NCBI GenBank assembly: GCA_021770065.1
Contig: JAETRR010000004.1
Coordinates: 1-64,000 of the forward strand
From: Lachnoclostridium sp.
Lineage (GTDB): Bacteria; Bacillota; Clostridia; Lachnospirales; Lachnospiraceae
Length of the DNA stretch: 64,000 nt
Direction: 5' to 3'
The notes under the pieces are model-generated. The model saw only the letters and a program-made list of their open reading frames with translations. It had not been told where the DNA came from and ran no database searches. The position numbers were made by a program, and so were the translations under genes. Of the stretch, positions 8,556-17,358 are shown piece after piece. Positions within the stretch are counted from its first letter, which is position 1. Each line of letters begins with the position of its first letter.

Positions 8556-9686
8556 CTAGCTGAAGGCTCTCCAGTTGTTTACCATCGCCCGGAACGGTTC
8601 CGGATCCTCCGGATCCAGATAGAACGGGACATCCGTTGTCTTAAAATCAACCAGCCACTGTGCAAGATCAGTCCTTCCGCCTTCCACGCGTATTTTATAG
8701 TCTATGGGTTCCGTCATGGCAGTAAAGTTTTCCGGAAATGTCCTCTTCCAGTTCTTATCTATCCTGCCCGCAAGCATTGCCTCGCACCAGAGCACCGGTA
8801 TGGGCATCCCGATAGAAGATGCAATATAATTCCATGTGGAATTCCGGAAATTCACCTCGCTGAAATAACAGGCATCATCCTGGTCAATGATAAATTCTAT
8901 GGAAAAGATCCCTTCAAATCCTATCTCGGCAAGCATGGAATCCAGGGAAGCCAGAATCTCTTTATCCTCAAAGTTAAATGCTGTCATGTAGGGGCTGTAA
9001 TAGCCGCGGATCAGATAATTATAATTTGTCCCCATGGGTATAAAGCTCTTCCGCCCCCTGTCTATAGTAAAGCCGTCCAGGCAGAGCTCGTTTTTCTTTT
9101 CCACAAATTTCTGGATTAGTACCTTCCGGCAGGCAATCTCCCCGAATGCCTCCTTAAGCTCTTCTTCCGATCCGCAGATAAACACGTTCTTTTTCCAGTC
9201 CGCTTCCGTGGGGGACATGGCTTTTGTGATAACCGGATATTCCAGGCCCTCCGGAATAACCCCCCTGTCCGTAACCACTGTCGGAAGGACTTTCAGGCCG
9301 TGCTTTTCTGCAGTCTCCAGAATCCGTTTTTTATCCATATACATGGTCACGCGTCCGTCGGCGCCCGCATTATACATAATGAACCTGTCTTTTAATTCTG
9401 AATAGTGCAGATCCAGGATGCTCTGGATATCGTCATCCGTGGTAAGCACAAAGGGTTTTTCCGGCATGCCGCCGCTGCCGTACTCTTTAAGAAGCACCCT
9501 GTATCCTTCTTCCGCCGTTTCCGCATAATGGACCTTTTTTATATATCTGCTCTTTGAAGATGACACGCCCCTTCCTTTCACTGCAATATAAACAGGGCTG
9601 ATCCCGCATCTCCCCAGGGTCCTTATCAAGCCTAAAGGATTGTAGTGCTCCATTGCAAATACGATTACCAGATGTTCCTTTAACAT
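8556..9686 (-). CDS. ATP-grasp carboxylate-amine ligase
   Basis: A 376-residue protein with an N-terminal Rossmann-like pre-domain, a central ATP-binding lobe (MYMDKKRILETAEKHG, then YPVITKAMSPT) and the metal-binding end of an ATP-grasp site (CYFSEVNFRNSTWNY, with Glu and Asn in the ExN pattern). Such enzymes activate a carboxylate as acyl phosphate and join it to an amine. In this cassette, next to a deacetylase, it probably forms an amide on the nonulosonate amino group. Known clostridial flagellar legionaminic acids carry an N-methyl-glutamyl group, a precedent for such chemistry. Acid and acceptor cannot be read from the sequence. Confidence 0.75.
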   Translation of the reverse strand: MLKEHLVIVFAMEHYNPLGLIRTLGRCGISPVYIAVKGRGVSSSKSRYIKKVHYAETAEEGYRVLLKEYGSGGMPEKPFVLTTDDDIQSILDLHYSELKDRFIMYNAGADGRVTMYMDKKRILETAEKHGLKVLPTVVTDRGVIPEGLEYPVITKAMSPTEADWKKNVFICGSEEELKEAFGEIACRKVLIQKFVEKKNELCLDGFTIDRGRKSFIPMGTNYNYLIRGYYSPYMTAFNFEDKEILASLDSMLAEIGFEGIFSIEFIIDQDDACYFSEVNFRNSTWNYIASSIGMPIPVLWCEAMLAGRIDKNWKRTFPENFTAMTEPIDYKIRVEGGRTDLAQWLVDFKTTDVPFYLDPEDPEPFRAMVNNWRAFS

Positions 9687-9720
9687 AGTTTTCCTCCTCT
9701 TCTGCCCGGACAGCGTTCTG

Positions 9721-10161
9721 TCAATCCTTGTCCATATAATAACCCGGCTTTACAACTGCCGGGTTTCCTACTATAAGAGAATACGGCGGATAATTCCCCC
9801 GTCTTACAATCGTGCCTGCACCTACAACGCTGTGATGCCCGATATGCACGCCCCCTCCTATAAAGCTCTGCGTCCCGATATATACATTGTTTTCAATGAT
9901 AATATCCTGCTTATCAACTTCTTCCATAAGCCCTATGCATCTTTTATGGGAATCGGAACAGTTAATTGATACAAAAGAAGCGATATCACAGTTGTCTCCT
10001 ATGACCACCCGTGCCCCTTTCGCATAGATCTCAGACATCCCCCCAATATACACATTCTCCCCGATCTCCGGCTCTCCCCCGATCCACACAAGGGGATGGA
10101 ACCTGTTTTCCGGAATATCCGTCAGTTCTGTAAACAGCTTCTGAAACTCCTGTCTAGTCAT
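9721..10161 (-). CDS. Left-handed beta-helix acyltransferase
   Basis: 146 residues made largely of hexapeptide repeats (IGENVYIGG, IGDNCDIASF, IENNVYIGTQSFIGG, VHIGHHSVVGAGTIV), the trimeric fold of sugar and serine O/N-acetyltransferases. The ATG at 10161 is chosen because GGGAGG lies 6 nt upstream; it overlaps the stop of the synthase gene by 8 nt, so translation is coupled. It may supply the acetylation done by the GNAT enzyme PseH in known pseudaminate pathways, since no GNAT gene is visible, or it may O-acetylate the finished sugar. Confidence 0.75.
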   Translation of the reverse strand: MTRQEFQKLFTELTDIPENRFHPLVWIGGEPEIGENVYIGGMSEIYAKGARVVIGDNCDIASFVSINCSDSHKRCIGLMEEVDKQDIIIENNVYIGTQSFIGGGVHIGHHSVVGAGTIVRRGNYPPYSLIVGNPAVVKPGYYMDKD

Positions 10162-11206
10162 CAATATCCTCCCAGGTTAATTTTGTGCCGCCGGAAATAT
10201 CGCGTTTTGCTCTCTTTCCGATGATATCCTTCCAGTGTACGGCCCCTATGCCGTCCCCGGGCCTGAGCAGTGTCAGATTCCCGCCGGTCAGCACTTCCCC
10301 GGCCCTAATTTCCTCTGCCGCCGTGATGCTCCTGTGCATCACGGCCCGCTGCTTTTCCTCCGTCTCTGTGGGGCGCAGATCCGGGCTCCCCAGCATCACA
10401 TACGCTGTCCGGATACCGTCCGCCCACTCCTTTAATTCAGCCGGATCGGCGGAAAACCAGTGATCCGGCCCAGGAAGGTTATGATCCAGCGTAAAATGCT
10501 TTTCAAACATCTTTGCCCCGTAAGCCGCCGCTATAACTGCTGCCGTACTGCCCTGCGTATGATCGGACAGGCCGGGGATTACCTCCGGAAATCTTTCCGA
10601 AATCGTCTGCAGTTTTTTTGCATTCACATCTTCCGGCGGTGTGGGATACTCGGATGTGCACAGCATCAGACAGACCGGATGCCCTTCCTCCGCCCGGAGC
10701 GTCTTCAATGTAACCGCTATCTCTTCCTCGGCAGCCATTCCGCATGAGACAATCATCGGCAGACCGTACTTCTCATATTTTTCCAGCAGCGGAATATTCA
10801 CAAAATCATCAGAACCCACCTTAACTGCATCCACTCCGATTCTAAGCAGAAGTTCCAGGCCGTCAGTACTCGAAACAGTAGAAAGAAATATCATATCCTG
10901 TTCGTCGCAGAAGCTTTTCAGCTCCCTCCATTCTTCCTCTGAAAACTCCGTCCTCTTGAACATCTCATACTGTGATTCTGTTACTTCCACGCCCTGGGAC
11001 TGGTAAGTATACAGCTCCTCTTTGTCCTGGATGAATTCTTCCGTGCGGAAGGTCTGGAACTTTACCGCATCCACACCGGCTTCCTTTGCTGCAAGGATCA
11101 TCTTTTTGGCCAGATCCATATCCCCGTTATGATTGATTCCGGCTTCTGCAATAATGAAAGGCTCTGAATCCTTTCCGATTACTCTGTTCCCGATTTTAAT
11201 TTTCAT
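10154..11206 (-). CDS. pseI: Nonulosonic acid synthase (NeuB/PseI family)
   Basis: Condenses the free 6-deoxy diamino hexose with phosphoenolpyruvate to form a nine-carbon nonulosonic acid. The 350 residues show the NeuB TIM barrel with AEAGINHNGDMDLAKKMI, VKFQT, PGLSDHTQG and MFEKHFTLD, then a C-terminal SAF (antifreeze-like) domain from about residue 285 (HRSITAAEEIRAGEVLTGGN). These are diagnostic. Together with PseB, PseC and PseG it points to pseudaminic-type rather than sialic acid, as there is no NeuC. It lies at the edge of a composition change, AT-rich above 11.2 kb and GC-rich below. Confidence 0.9.
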   Translation of the reverse strand: MKIKIGNRVIGKDSEPFIIAEAGINHNGDMDLAKKMILAAKEAGVDAVKFQTFRTEEFIQDKEELYTYQSQGVEVTESQYEMFKRTEFSEEEWRELKSFCDEQDMIFLSTVSSTDGLELLLRIGVDAVKVGSDDFVNIPLLEKYEKYGLPMIVSCGMAAEEEIAVTLKTLRAEEGHPVCLMLCTSEYPTPPEDVNAKKLQTISERFPEVIPGLSDHTQGSTAAVIAAAYGAKMFEKHFTLDHNLPGPDHWFSADPAELKEWADGIRTAYVMLGSPDLRPTETEEKQRAVMHRSITAAEEIRAGEVLTGGNLTLLRPGDGIGAVHWKDIIGKRAKRDISGGTKLTWEDIDD

Positions 11207-11243
11207 TTCTTGGTTTCCTCTTAAAACTTACATTTCTTAACAT

Positions 11244-11951
11244 TTACAATCTCTGTTCTACATTTTTGTTGATTTCATAAAATTGGGGATTCTTTTCCAT
11301 AACATCAATAATATCCTTCAAATCACATTCTAAAGAATTTAATTTTGAAGCAACAGCGCTTACAAGCCGCCAGTCTTCCTCTGTATCCAGTGTAAATCTG
11401 TATTTTCCCATATCTTCCGCCATTTCATAATAATGCACTTTTCCGTGGTCATAAATATAAGGAGCTACATGTTCATGCTCATAATGAGTCGTTGCTTTAA
11501 AAAATGCTTCCTCTAAACTTTTAAATGAAAAAACCTCCGTTCCCAATCCCAATGGTATAGTTGAACCGCTTGTGACCAAATCATAATCATTTTCCAAAAA
11601 AACAGCTATTTCCTTCTCCACGATCTCCGGATCTATAAACATATTATCCGAACATATTCTTGCTATATCTGTAACTCCATACTTCTTTGCCGCTCCATAA
11701 TATCTTGATAACACATCATCATTATCCCCTCGATATACAAGCGCACCATATTTTTCACTTTCTTTTACAATGACATCATCCATCTCGAGTGTACTAGTTG
11801 CAACAATCACTACATCGCTGTTTCTCACTTTTTTCACCCGGAGAATTACATGCCCTAACACAGAAAGACCGTTTATTTCTTTCATAACCTTTCCTGGAAG
11901 CCGTGTAGACCCCATATGTGCTTGAATAATCAGCCCTGTTTTTTTTACCAT
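11244..11951 (-). CDS. Cytidylyltransferase, SpsF/PseF-like
   Basis: Expected to activate the nonulosonic acid as the CMP-sugar before transfer. The 235-residue GT-A-type fold begins with the nucleotide-binding loop AHMGSTRLPGKVM and has the metal site ARICSDNMFIDPEIV; this is the SpsF-type cytidylyltransferase family. The ATG at 11951 is preferred: GGAGG lies 8 nt upstream, and ATGGTAA overlaps the stop of the SDR gene, giving tight coupling. The alternative ATG at 11960 lies against the ribosome binding site. Confidence 0.8.
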   Translation of the reverse strand: MVKKTGLIIQAHMGSTRLPGKVMKEINGLSVLGHVILRVKKVRNSDVVIVATSTLEMDDVIVKESEKYGALVYRGDNDDVLSRYYGAAKKYGVTDIARICSDNMFIDPEIVEKEIAVFLENDYDLVTSGSTIPLGLGTEVFSFKSLEEAFFKATTHYEHEHVAPYIYDHGKVHYYEMAEDMGKYRFTLDTEEDWRLVSAVASKLNSLECDLKDIIDVMEKNPQFYEINKNVEQRL

Positions 11952-12736
11952 GCCGTCCATCCTCCATCTACTGCTATATTCTGCCCATTCACATATCTGC
12001 TTGCATCTGAAGCAAGAAATACAATAATTCCTTTTAAATCTTCCGGAGCGCCTATCCGTTTTAGCGGCACCTTATTTTCCAGATTATGGATAAACCATTC
12101 CATTTGCTGCGTTTCTTTATTTGGAAACGGTCCTGGAGAAACAGCATTTGCCCGAATTCCCTTTTCCCCATAAACACAGGCCAGATACTTAGTAAATTGT
12201 ATAATGGCGGCCTTTCCTGCTCCATAATTAGCCGGATTATTTTCACCGCTATTTCCGTAAATTCTCATATCCGGAGATATCATTCCATACATAGAAGCAA
12301 TATTGATAATATTTCCTCGTCCTTGCTGTAACATATACGGAATAACAGCCTGTGTCACTTTAAACACTCCATTTATTGTTCCTTCTATTCCTGTATTCCA
12401 CTCCTCTGCTGTGTAATCTTCAACTGCGCGAGCCTCGCCCATAAAATACGCATTATTTATCAAAACATCTATTTTTCCGGTTCTCTTTCTAATGCATTCC
12501 ATTACGCTCCGAATTATTTCTACATTTGAAATATCAAAAAGGTAACTCTCACAAGTAGAAAGAGCATACCTTTCCTTCAATTCCGCAGCTTTCGCTTCAA
12601 TCTTTTGCTCATTTCGTCCGAGAATAAACAAATCTGCCCCATACAATGCCAGAGCGTCACTCATAGCACTTCCCAAATATCCCGCGCCGCCAGTGATAAC
12701 AACTGTTTTTTTTCGTAAATCAAACAAGTCCTCCAA
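11945..12736 (-). CDS. Short-chain dehydrogenase/reductase (PtmA-like)
   Basis: 263 residues with a complete SDR core: GGAGYLGSA nucleotide loop at about 16-24, NNAYFMGEA, the catalytic Ser in NIASMYGM, the Tyr-x3-Lys pair in NYGAGKAA, and a C-terminal VDGGWTAW. Campylobacter PtmA, an SDR beside the CMP-sugar synthetase PtmB, is the closest functional parallel I know, and its reaction is not firmly settled. Here it is coupled to the cytidylyltransferase by a 7-nt overlap. It may reduce a keto intermediate of the sugar or of a substituent. Confidence 0.8.
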   Translation of the reverse strand: MEDLFDLRKKTVVITGGAGYLGSAMSDALALYGADLFILGRNEQKIEAKAAELKERYALSTCESYLFDISNVEIIRSVMECIRKRTGKIDVLINNAYFMGEARAVEDYTAEEWNTGIEGTINGVFKVTQAVIPYMLQQGRGNIINIASMYGMISPDMRIYGNSGENNPANYGAGKAAIIQFTKYLACVYGEKGIRANAVSPGPFPNKETQQMEWFIHNLENKVPLKRIGAPEDLKGIIVFLASDASRYVNGQNIAVDGGWTAW

Positions 12737-12740
12737 AAAT

Positions 12741-13607
12741 TTATACCTCCCATAACCCTGGATTTAATATTTGGTCACTTATTCCGTCTGCAATTCCCAG
12801 CAATGCATTCCGGCAGTCTTTAAATGTCTCAGCCTTTTTTATTGTTTCAAGATTAGCATCTAATTGCTCAACAGTATCCACCCCAAATACTACATTAAAA
12901 ATATTTTCATTTGTATAACTAAAAAGCATTGCGGCTTCTGCCGCAGAAAACTCATGATCACATAAAATCTCTCTATATCTTTTAATAAATGGTTCAGCCT
13001 CTTTTAACTGATATGGTATCTTATCCGGATCCATTAAAATAAGGCCCTGCAAAAAAGAACTTCTTGCAAAAACCTTTATATTATTCTTCTGTGCTAACTG
13101 GAAAAAATCTGTATAATCCAGGCGCTGATCAAAGACATTATATGGAATCTGTATATAATCAACAATTCCGTCCCCGGCTATTCGTACTGCATCCCGTGGT
13201 TCATAAACAGAAACTCCTATAGATTTTGCTAAACCCTGTTCTTTTACCTGCAGTAATTCTTTCAGCTGAAGTCTGTCATAATAATTTAAAGCATCATGTA
13301 AAAGCACCCCGTCAACGGATTTCTGCTTAAGTCTTTCCAGCGATTTCTTAACTTCATTCACAAACCCCGAATGTATTCCTGCATCCAGTTTTGTAATTAC
13401 ATGCATAACACCGCTGTCTAAAACTGCTGACTGCCCTATCAACTCTTCTGCAGTTCCATATACACTCGCCGTATCAAGATATTCAATTCCTTTTTCATAA
13501 GCAGACTGTAATATCTTATACCCTTCATTCTTTGTAGGCTGCCGTTTTATCTGATTATTAATTCCATACTTTAATCCAAGCTGTACCGTACCCAGGCAAA
13601 GTTTCAT
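12741..13607 (-). CDS. Aldo/keto reductase
   Basis: 288 residues with the AKR catalytic set: Asp and Tyr in YLDTASVYGTAEELIG, Lys in HVITKLDAG and His in GVLLHDALNYYD, on a TIM-barrel scaffold. Four nucleotides separate its stop from the next gene's start. AKRs are recurrent partners in nonulosonate and deoxysugar clusters, but this one is not part of the canonical Pse pathway. It might reduce a keto group on the diamino sugar or its N-acyl substituent; the substrate is unknown. Confidence 0.8.
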   Translation of the reverse strand: MKLCLGTVQLGLKYGINNQIKRQPTKNEGYKILQSAYEKGIEYLDTASVYGTAEELIGQSAVLDSGVMHVITKLDAGIHSGFVNEVKKSLERLKQKSVDGVLLHDALNYYDRLQLKELLQVKEQGLAKSIGVSVYEPRDAVRIAGDGIVDYIQIPYNVFDQRLDYTDFFQLAQKNNIKVFARSSFLQGLILMDPDKIPYQLKEAEPFIKRYREILCDHEFSAAEAAMLFSYTNENIFNVVFGVDTVEQLDANLETIKKAETFKDCRNALLGIADGISDQILNPGLWEV

Positions 13608-13642
13608 TTTCTACAACACCCCCGTCCGCTCCCAGACGATTT

Positions 13643-14842
13643 CTAACCTTTCTTGCTATAATACGTTAATACTTTTTTTACTGCAGAAATTACTTTCTCT
13701 ACATCTTCATCCTGCATTCCATAATACAGCGGTATCGTAATCAGACGTTCATACAAGCGCTCCGCATTCGGACATATCCCCTTCCTGTAACCCAATCTCT
13801 GATAATACGGGAAATAATATACCGGTATATAATGCACATTACAGCCAACATTTTCTGCTTCCAATGCTTCGTAAATCTCTTTCCTTCCCACAGTTAACAT
13901 TTCCAGTTTTAATTGCAGCAAATACAAATGTCTTACCGTATCTGACTGGGCAATTTCCTTCTGCACAACAATCTCCGGCATTTCTTTAAAGGCTTCATCA
14001 TATCTTTTAACAATTTCTTTTCGCCTTTTCGCAAACATATCCAATTTATCGAGCTGGCTGCGCAGCAGAGCCGCCTGAATATCCGTCATGCGGTAATTCA
14101 TTCCAAAGCCGATCTGCTCATAATACCACCCTCCCTCTGGCACATTGTCCATCCATATCCGGTTTCTGGTAATCCCATGTGCCCGAAACAGTATTAGCCT
14201 TTTATAAAGAGCTTCACTGTTTGTCATTATCGCGCCGCCTTCACCTGCAGTCACTGTCTTTACTGGATGAAAACTAAACGTTGTCATATCTGCAACAGCC
14301 CCTACCGGCATACCGTTATATTTTGTTCCAATTGAATGCGCACCATCTTCTATTAATATCAAGCTATATTTATCGCAAATATCTTTTATCGCATCCAAAT
14401 CTGCTGCCTGCCCGGTAAAATCTACTGCAACAACTGCCTTAGTTCTGCTTGTAATTTTCTTCTCAATACTCTCTGCACTAATGTTATACGTATCAGAATC
14501 AATATCTGCAAAAACAGGTTTTCCGCCGCAATATAATACACAATTTGCAGACGCAGCAAATGTGATTGGTGTAGTAATTACTTCGTCTCCTTCGCTGATA
14601 TCTGCCGCATAACAAGCTGCATGAAGAGCGGCCGTGCCATTACTTACCAGCACTGCATATTTGGATCCGACAAGTTCACACAATTTTTTTTCAGTTTCTT
14701 CTAACCCGGGACCACATGTTAAATAATCCCCTCTCATAACTTCTGTAACTGCCTGAATGTCTGATTCGTCAATATACTGATGCCCGTATCCGATTTTTTT
14801 ATCAAATACTGGTTTTCCGCCAAAAAGCGCCAGCTTTTCCAT
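13643..14842 (-). CDS. pseC: PseC-type PLP aminotransferase
   Basis: Transfers an amino group from glutamate to C4 of the 4-keto sugar made by PseB. The 399 residues show DegT/DnrJ/EryC1 features: SNGTAALHAACYA, IEDGAHSIG with the PLP-binding Asp, and the Schiff-base Lys in SFHPVKTVTAGEGG. I chose the ATG at 14842 (MEKLALFGGKPVF, typical N terminus, AAAGGG upstream); an in-frame ATG at 14902 overlaps the pseB stop but lacks a ribosome binding site. It directly follows pseB as in most pseudaminate clusters. Confidence 0.87.
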   Translation of the reverse strand: MEKLALFGGKPVFDKKIGYGHQYIDESDIQAVTEVMRGDYLTCGPGLEETEKKLCELVGSKYAVLVSNGTAALHAACYAADISEGDEVITTPITFAASANCVLYCGGKPVFADIDSDTYNISAESIEKKITSRTKAVVAVDFTGQAADLDAIKDICDKYSLILIEDGAHSIGTKYNGMPVGAVADMTTFSFHPVKTVTAGEGGAIMTNSEALYKRLILFRAHGITRNRIWMDNVPEGGWYYEQIGFGMNYRMTDIQAALLRSQLDKLDMFAKRRKEIVKRYDEAFKEMPEIVVQKEIAQSDTVRHLYLLQLKLEMLTVGRKEIYEALEAENVGCNVHYIPVYYFPYYQRLGYRKGICPNAERLYERLITIPLYYGMQDEDVEKVISAVKKVLTYYSKKG

Positions 14843-14891
14843 AACAGCATCCCTTTCCAACACTTTATTTTTTTGCATAAAAAAAGAGCCT

Positions 14892-15887
14892 TTAATGCTC
14901 ATCCAAATCTGTCTTAAGCTTTTCTTTTAAATCTTCTATATTAAGCCATTCTGTATTTGTTCCGGAACTGTATTCGAACTCAGGCTCTACCGGTTTTCCT
15001 CCCGGAATGATGTCCTTCTCTCCCCACCAGTTATAATGCGGATAAACAATAAAATGCTTTTCATATTCATAAGTGTGGAGGGAATCCTCTCTTGTCACCA
15101 TAATTTCATGCAGCTTCTCTCCTTCCCGGATTCCCACCTCGGGCATCTCGCAGCCGGGAAGCATGGCCTGGGCCAGATCCGTAATTTTGAAGGAAGGGAT
15201 TTTTGATATGAAGGTTTCGCCTCCCCTGGCTTCTTCCAGCGCTTTGATAACCAGTTCTACCCCTTGTTCCAGGCTGATCCAGAAACGGGTCATCCGATAA
15301 TCAGTAATGGGAAGCTCTTTTCCTCCATTGTTTATGATATTCTGGAAAAATGGTATGACACTACCACGGCTTCCTGCCACATTTCCATAACGGACTACTG
15401 CAAAACTTGTCCCTTCTGCTCCGCTGTATGCGTTTGCCGCACAGAACAGCTTATCGGAAACCAGTTTTGTTCCCCCGTAGAGATTCACCGGATTCACTGC
15501 CTTATCTGTAGATAAAGCCACCACCTTTTTTATGTCTGTTTCTAAGGAAGCATTGATTACATTCATGGCTCCGCTGATATTTGTTTTGATAGCTTCATTG
15601 GGATTGTATTCACAAGCCGGAACCTGCTTCAAGGCTGCTGCATGAATTACATAATCCACACCTTTCATTGCCATCTTAAGCCTGGCTTCATCCCGGACAT
15701 CGCCTATGAAATAACGAAGGACATCCCTGTATTCCTTATATTCATTATCCATTATAAACTGCTTGTACTCATCTCTGGAATAAATGATGATTTTTTTAAC
15801 TTTATAATGTTTTAATGCATAGTCCACAAAATGGTGTCCGAAGGAACCTGTTCCTCCGGTAATTAATATAACTTTGTTATTCAGCAT
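14892..15887 (-). CDS. pseB: UDP-GlcNAc 4,6-dehydratase (inverting), PseB
   Basis: First step of pseudaminic-type synthesis: dehydration and C5 epimerisation of UDP-GlcNAc. The 331-residue soluble extended-SDR has GGTGSFGHHF (NAD loop), GDVRDEARL, ALSTDKAVNP and the YxxxK dyad in LYGGTKLVSDK. It lacks the N-terminal membrane helices of the PglF/CapD dehydratases, which supports the PseB/FlaA1 class. AGGAGG lies 7 nt upstream of the ATG. Downstream genes follow in the order pseC, aldo/keto reductase, SDR, cytidylyltransferase, pseI. Confidence 0.9.
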   Translation of the reverse strand: MLNNKVILITGGTGSFGHHFVDYALKHYKVKKIIIYSRDEYKQFIMDNEYKEYRDVLRYFIGDVRDEARLKMAMKGVDYVIHAAALKQVPACEYNPNEAIKTNISGAMNVINASLETDIKKVVALSTDKAVNPVNLYGGTKLVSDKLFCAANAYSGAEGTSFAVVRYGNVAGSRGSVIPFFQNIINNGGKELPITDYRMTRFWISLEQGVELVIKALEEARGGETFISKIPSFKITDLAQAMLPGCEMPEVGIREGEKLHEIMVTREDSLHTYEYEKHFIVYPHYNWWGEKDIIPGGKPVEPEFEYSSGTNTEWLNIEDLKEKLKTDLDEH

Positions 15888-15914
15888 AATTCAACCTCCT
15901 AATATTAATATCTT

Positions 15915-17321
15915 TTAAAAAATACTTTTTCTCTTCCAAATACGATATACTTCAAAAGCACCTAATATAATGCCGATTCCCCATCGTATATACCAATAAT
16001 CTGACATGAAATAAAATAGTACTGCGGAAAACAATACCATTAACGCTCCCGGAAGAAACAGCACTATTTTTAAATGAAATTTATTCTGTTTAAAATTCAT
16101 TACTATAAAATAATGTGCAAAAAACAGCAATGCATAAGAGAGCGCTGTGGCTGTCGCCGCGCCATACATTCCGTATTTGGGAATCATCAGCGCATTTAAT
16201 ATAATATTTGAAACAGATGCCCCCACCGTCCCTAATGCAATAATATTTGTTTTTTTATAAAAAAATTCAAAATTAACGGGGAACTGATACATAAAAGTGA
16301 AGAAAACTGCCCCTGCGAGAATCGGAATAATATCAATACCGGAATAATACTCTTTACCAGCATATGCATACCCTACTTCCCTTGACAACAATATAAATCC
16401 ACAAGATAAAACCACAAATAACTCAATATAATTTTTACATTTATTTTTTAAACTCTCCCAATTTTTTTCATCCAGGTCATCATAATAAAAAGGACACCAG
16501 GAAGTATTTAGTGCGCCTAAAATTGTATTTAAAACAGCCGTAAACCCATAAAAAACACTATAGATACCTATATGAGAATTAGTTACTCCCATATGCTGCA
16601 TCATCACTCTGTCAGACTGTGTCAAAATACTTTGGGATAATAAATGAAATATTACTGGAACGCCTATTGCCAAAGAGTACTTGCAATAACATTGATTTAT
16701 TCTTGATGGCTTTTTCAAAAATATCAAAATCCAGATTATAACTGCCGCTAAAATATGCGGAATCGCATTACCCCAGATTTTTCCTAAATATCTTTTATCC
16801 GGACTTATAGTGCATACCAGAATCAAAGAAAAACCAACTGATATAATTGTAATGGCTAATGAAGTTATAAAGTTAATCTGTGCTTTTTTCTCATATGTCC
16901 ATGCATTCTGTGCAAATCTTGTTACAAAATTTGCGAATGCCATAAACAGCATCAATATAACCAGTCTGTATGGATAACCAATCAACCCCGAAATCAAATG
17001 AATAAAACACATACATACAGCAATTATTAATCCGCTTATGAGGGTTCCCAATAATAATATACTGCTTCTAAAGGATAAGTATGTGTTTTTAAATTGATAG
17101 AGACCCGTGCCCAGTGCAGACCCGACATTGAACCCCATAATACAAGTAAAAACGGATACCCAGGCATTAAAAACAGAATATATACCATATTGTTCCGCCC
17201 CAAGAAGCCTTGTAAAAACCGGGGCAGTAAAGAGCGTAATGCCTTGAAGCAGTATTGTACTGCAGATATTAAGTAACAACGTTTTATTTACACTCTTCAC
17301 ATGATTGTTTAAATCCAACAC
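15915..17321 (-). CDS. Wzx-type polysaccharide flippase
   Basis: A 468-residue MOP-superfamily membrane protein with about 14 hydrophobic segments, beginning VNKTLLLNICSTILLQGITL and containing FTRLLGAEQYGIYSVFNAW, typical of Wzx/RfbX. It would flip the lipid-linked repeat unit across the membrane. The start is uncertain: a GTG at 17321 after GGTGGGAAG is used, but a TTG at 17318 or 17345 is possible. It separates the polymer-assembly genes from the nonulosonate precursor genes. Confidence 0.8.
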   Translation of the reverse strand: MLDLNNHVKSVNKTLLLNICSTILLQGITLFTAPVFTRLLGAEQYGIYSVFNAWVSVFTCIMGFNVGSALGTGLYQFKNTYLSFRSSILLLGTLISGLIIAVCMCFIHLISGLIGYPYRLVILMLFMAFANFVTRFAQNAWTYEKKAQINFITSLAITIISVGFSLILVCTISPDKRYLGKIWGNAIPHILAAVIIWILIFLKKPSRINQCYCKYSLAIGVPVIFHLLSQSILTQSDRVMMQHMGVTNSHIGIYSVFYGFTAVLNTILGALNTSWCPFYYDDLDEKNWESLKNKCKNYIELFVVLSCGFILLSREVGYAYAGKEYYSGIDIIPILAGAVFFTFMYQFPVNFEFFYKKTNIIALGTVGASVSNIILNALMIPKYGMYGAATATALSYALLFFAHYFIVMNFKQNKFHLKIVLFLPGALMVLFSAVLFYFMSDYWYIRWGIGIILGAFEVYRIWKRKSIF

Positions 17322-17358
17322 TTTTACTTCCCACCACTTCCACAATATTTTATGTGAA

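Noticed and set aside
11244..11951. Calling the cytidylyltransferase NeuA and the pathway sialic acid
   Set aside because: No NeuC-type epimerase is present, whereas PseB, PseC and PseG are; the sequence style is SpsF-like.
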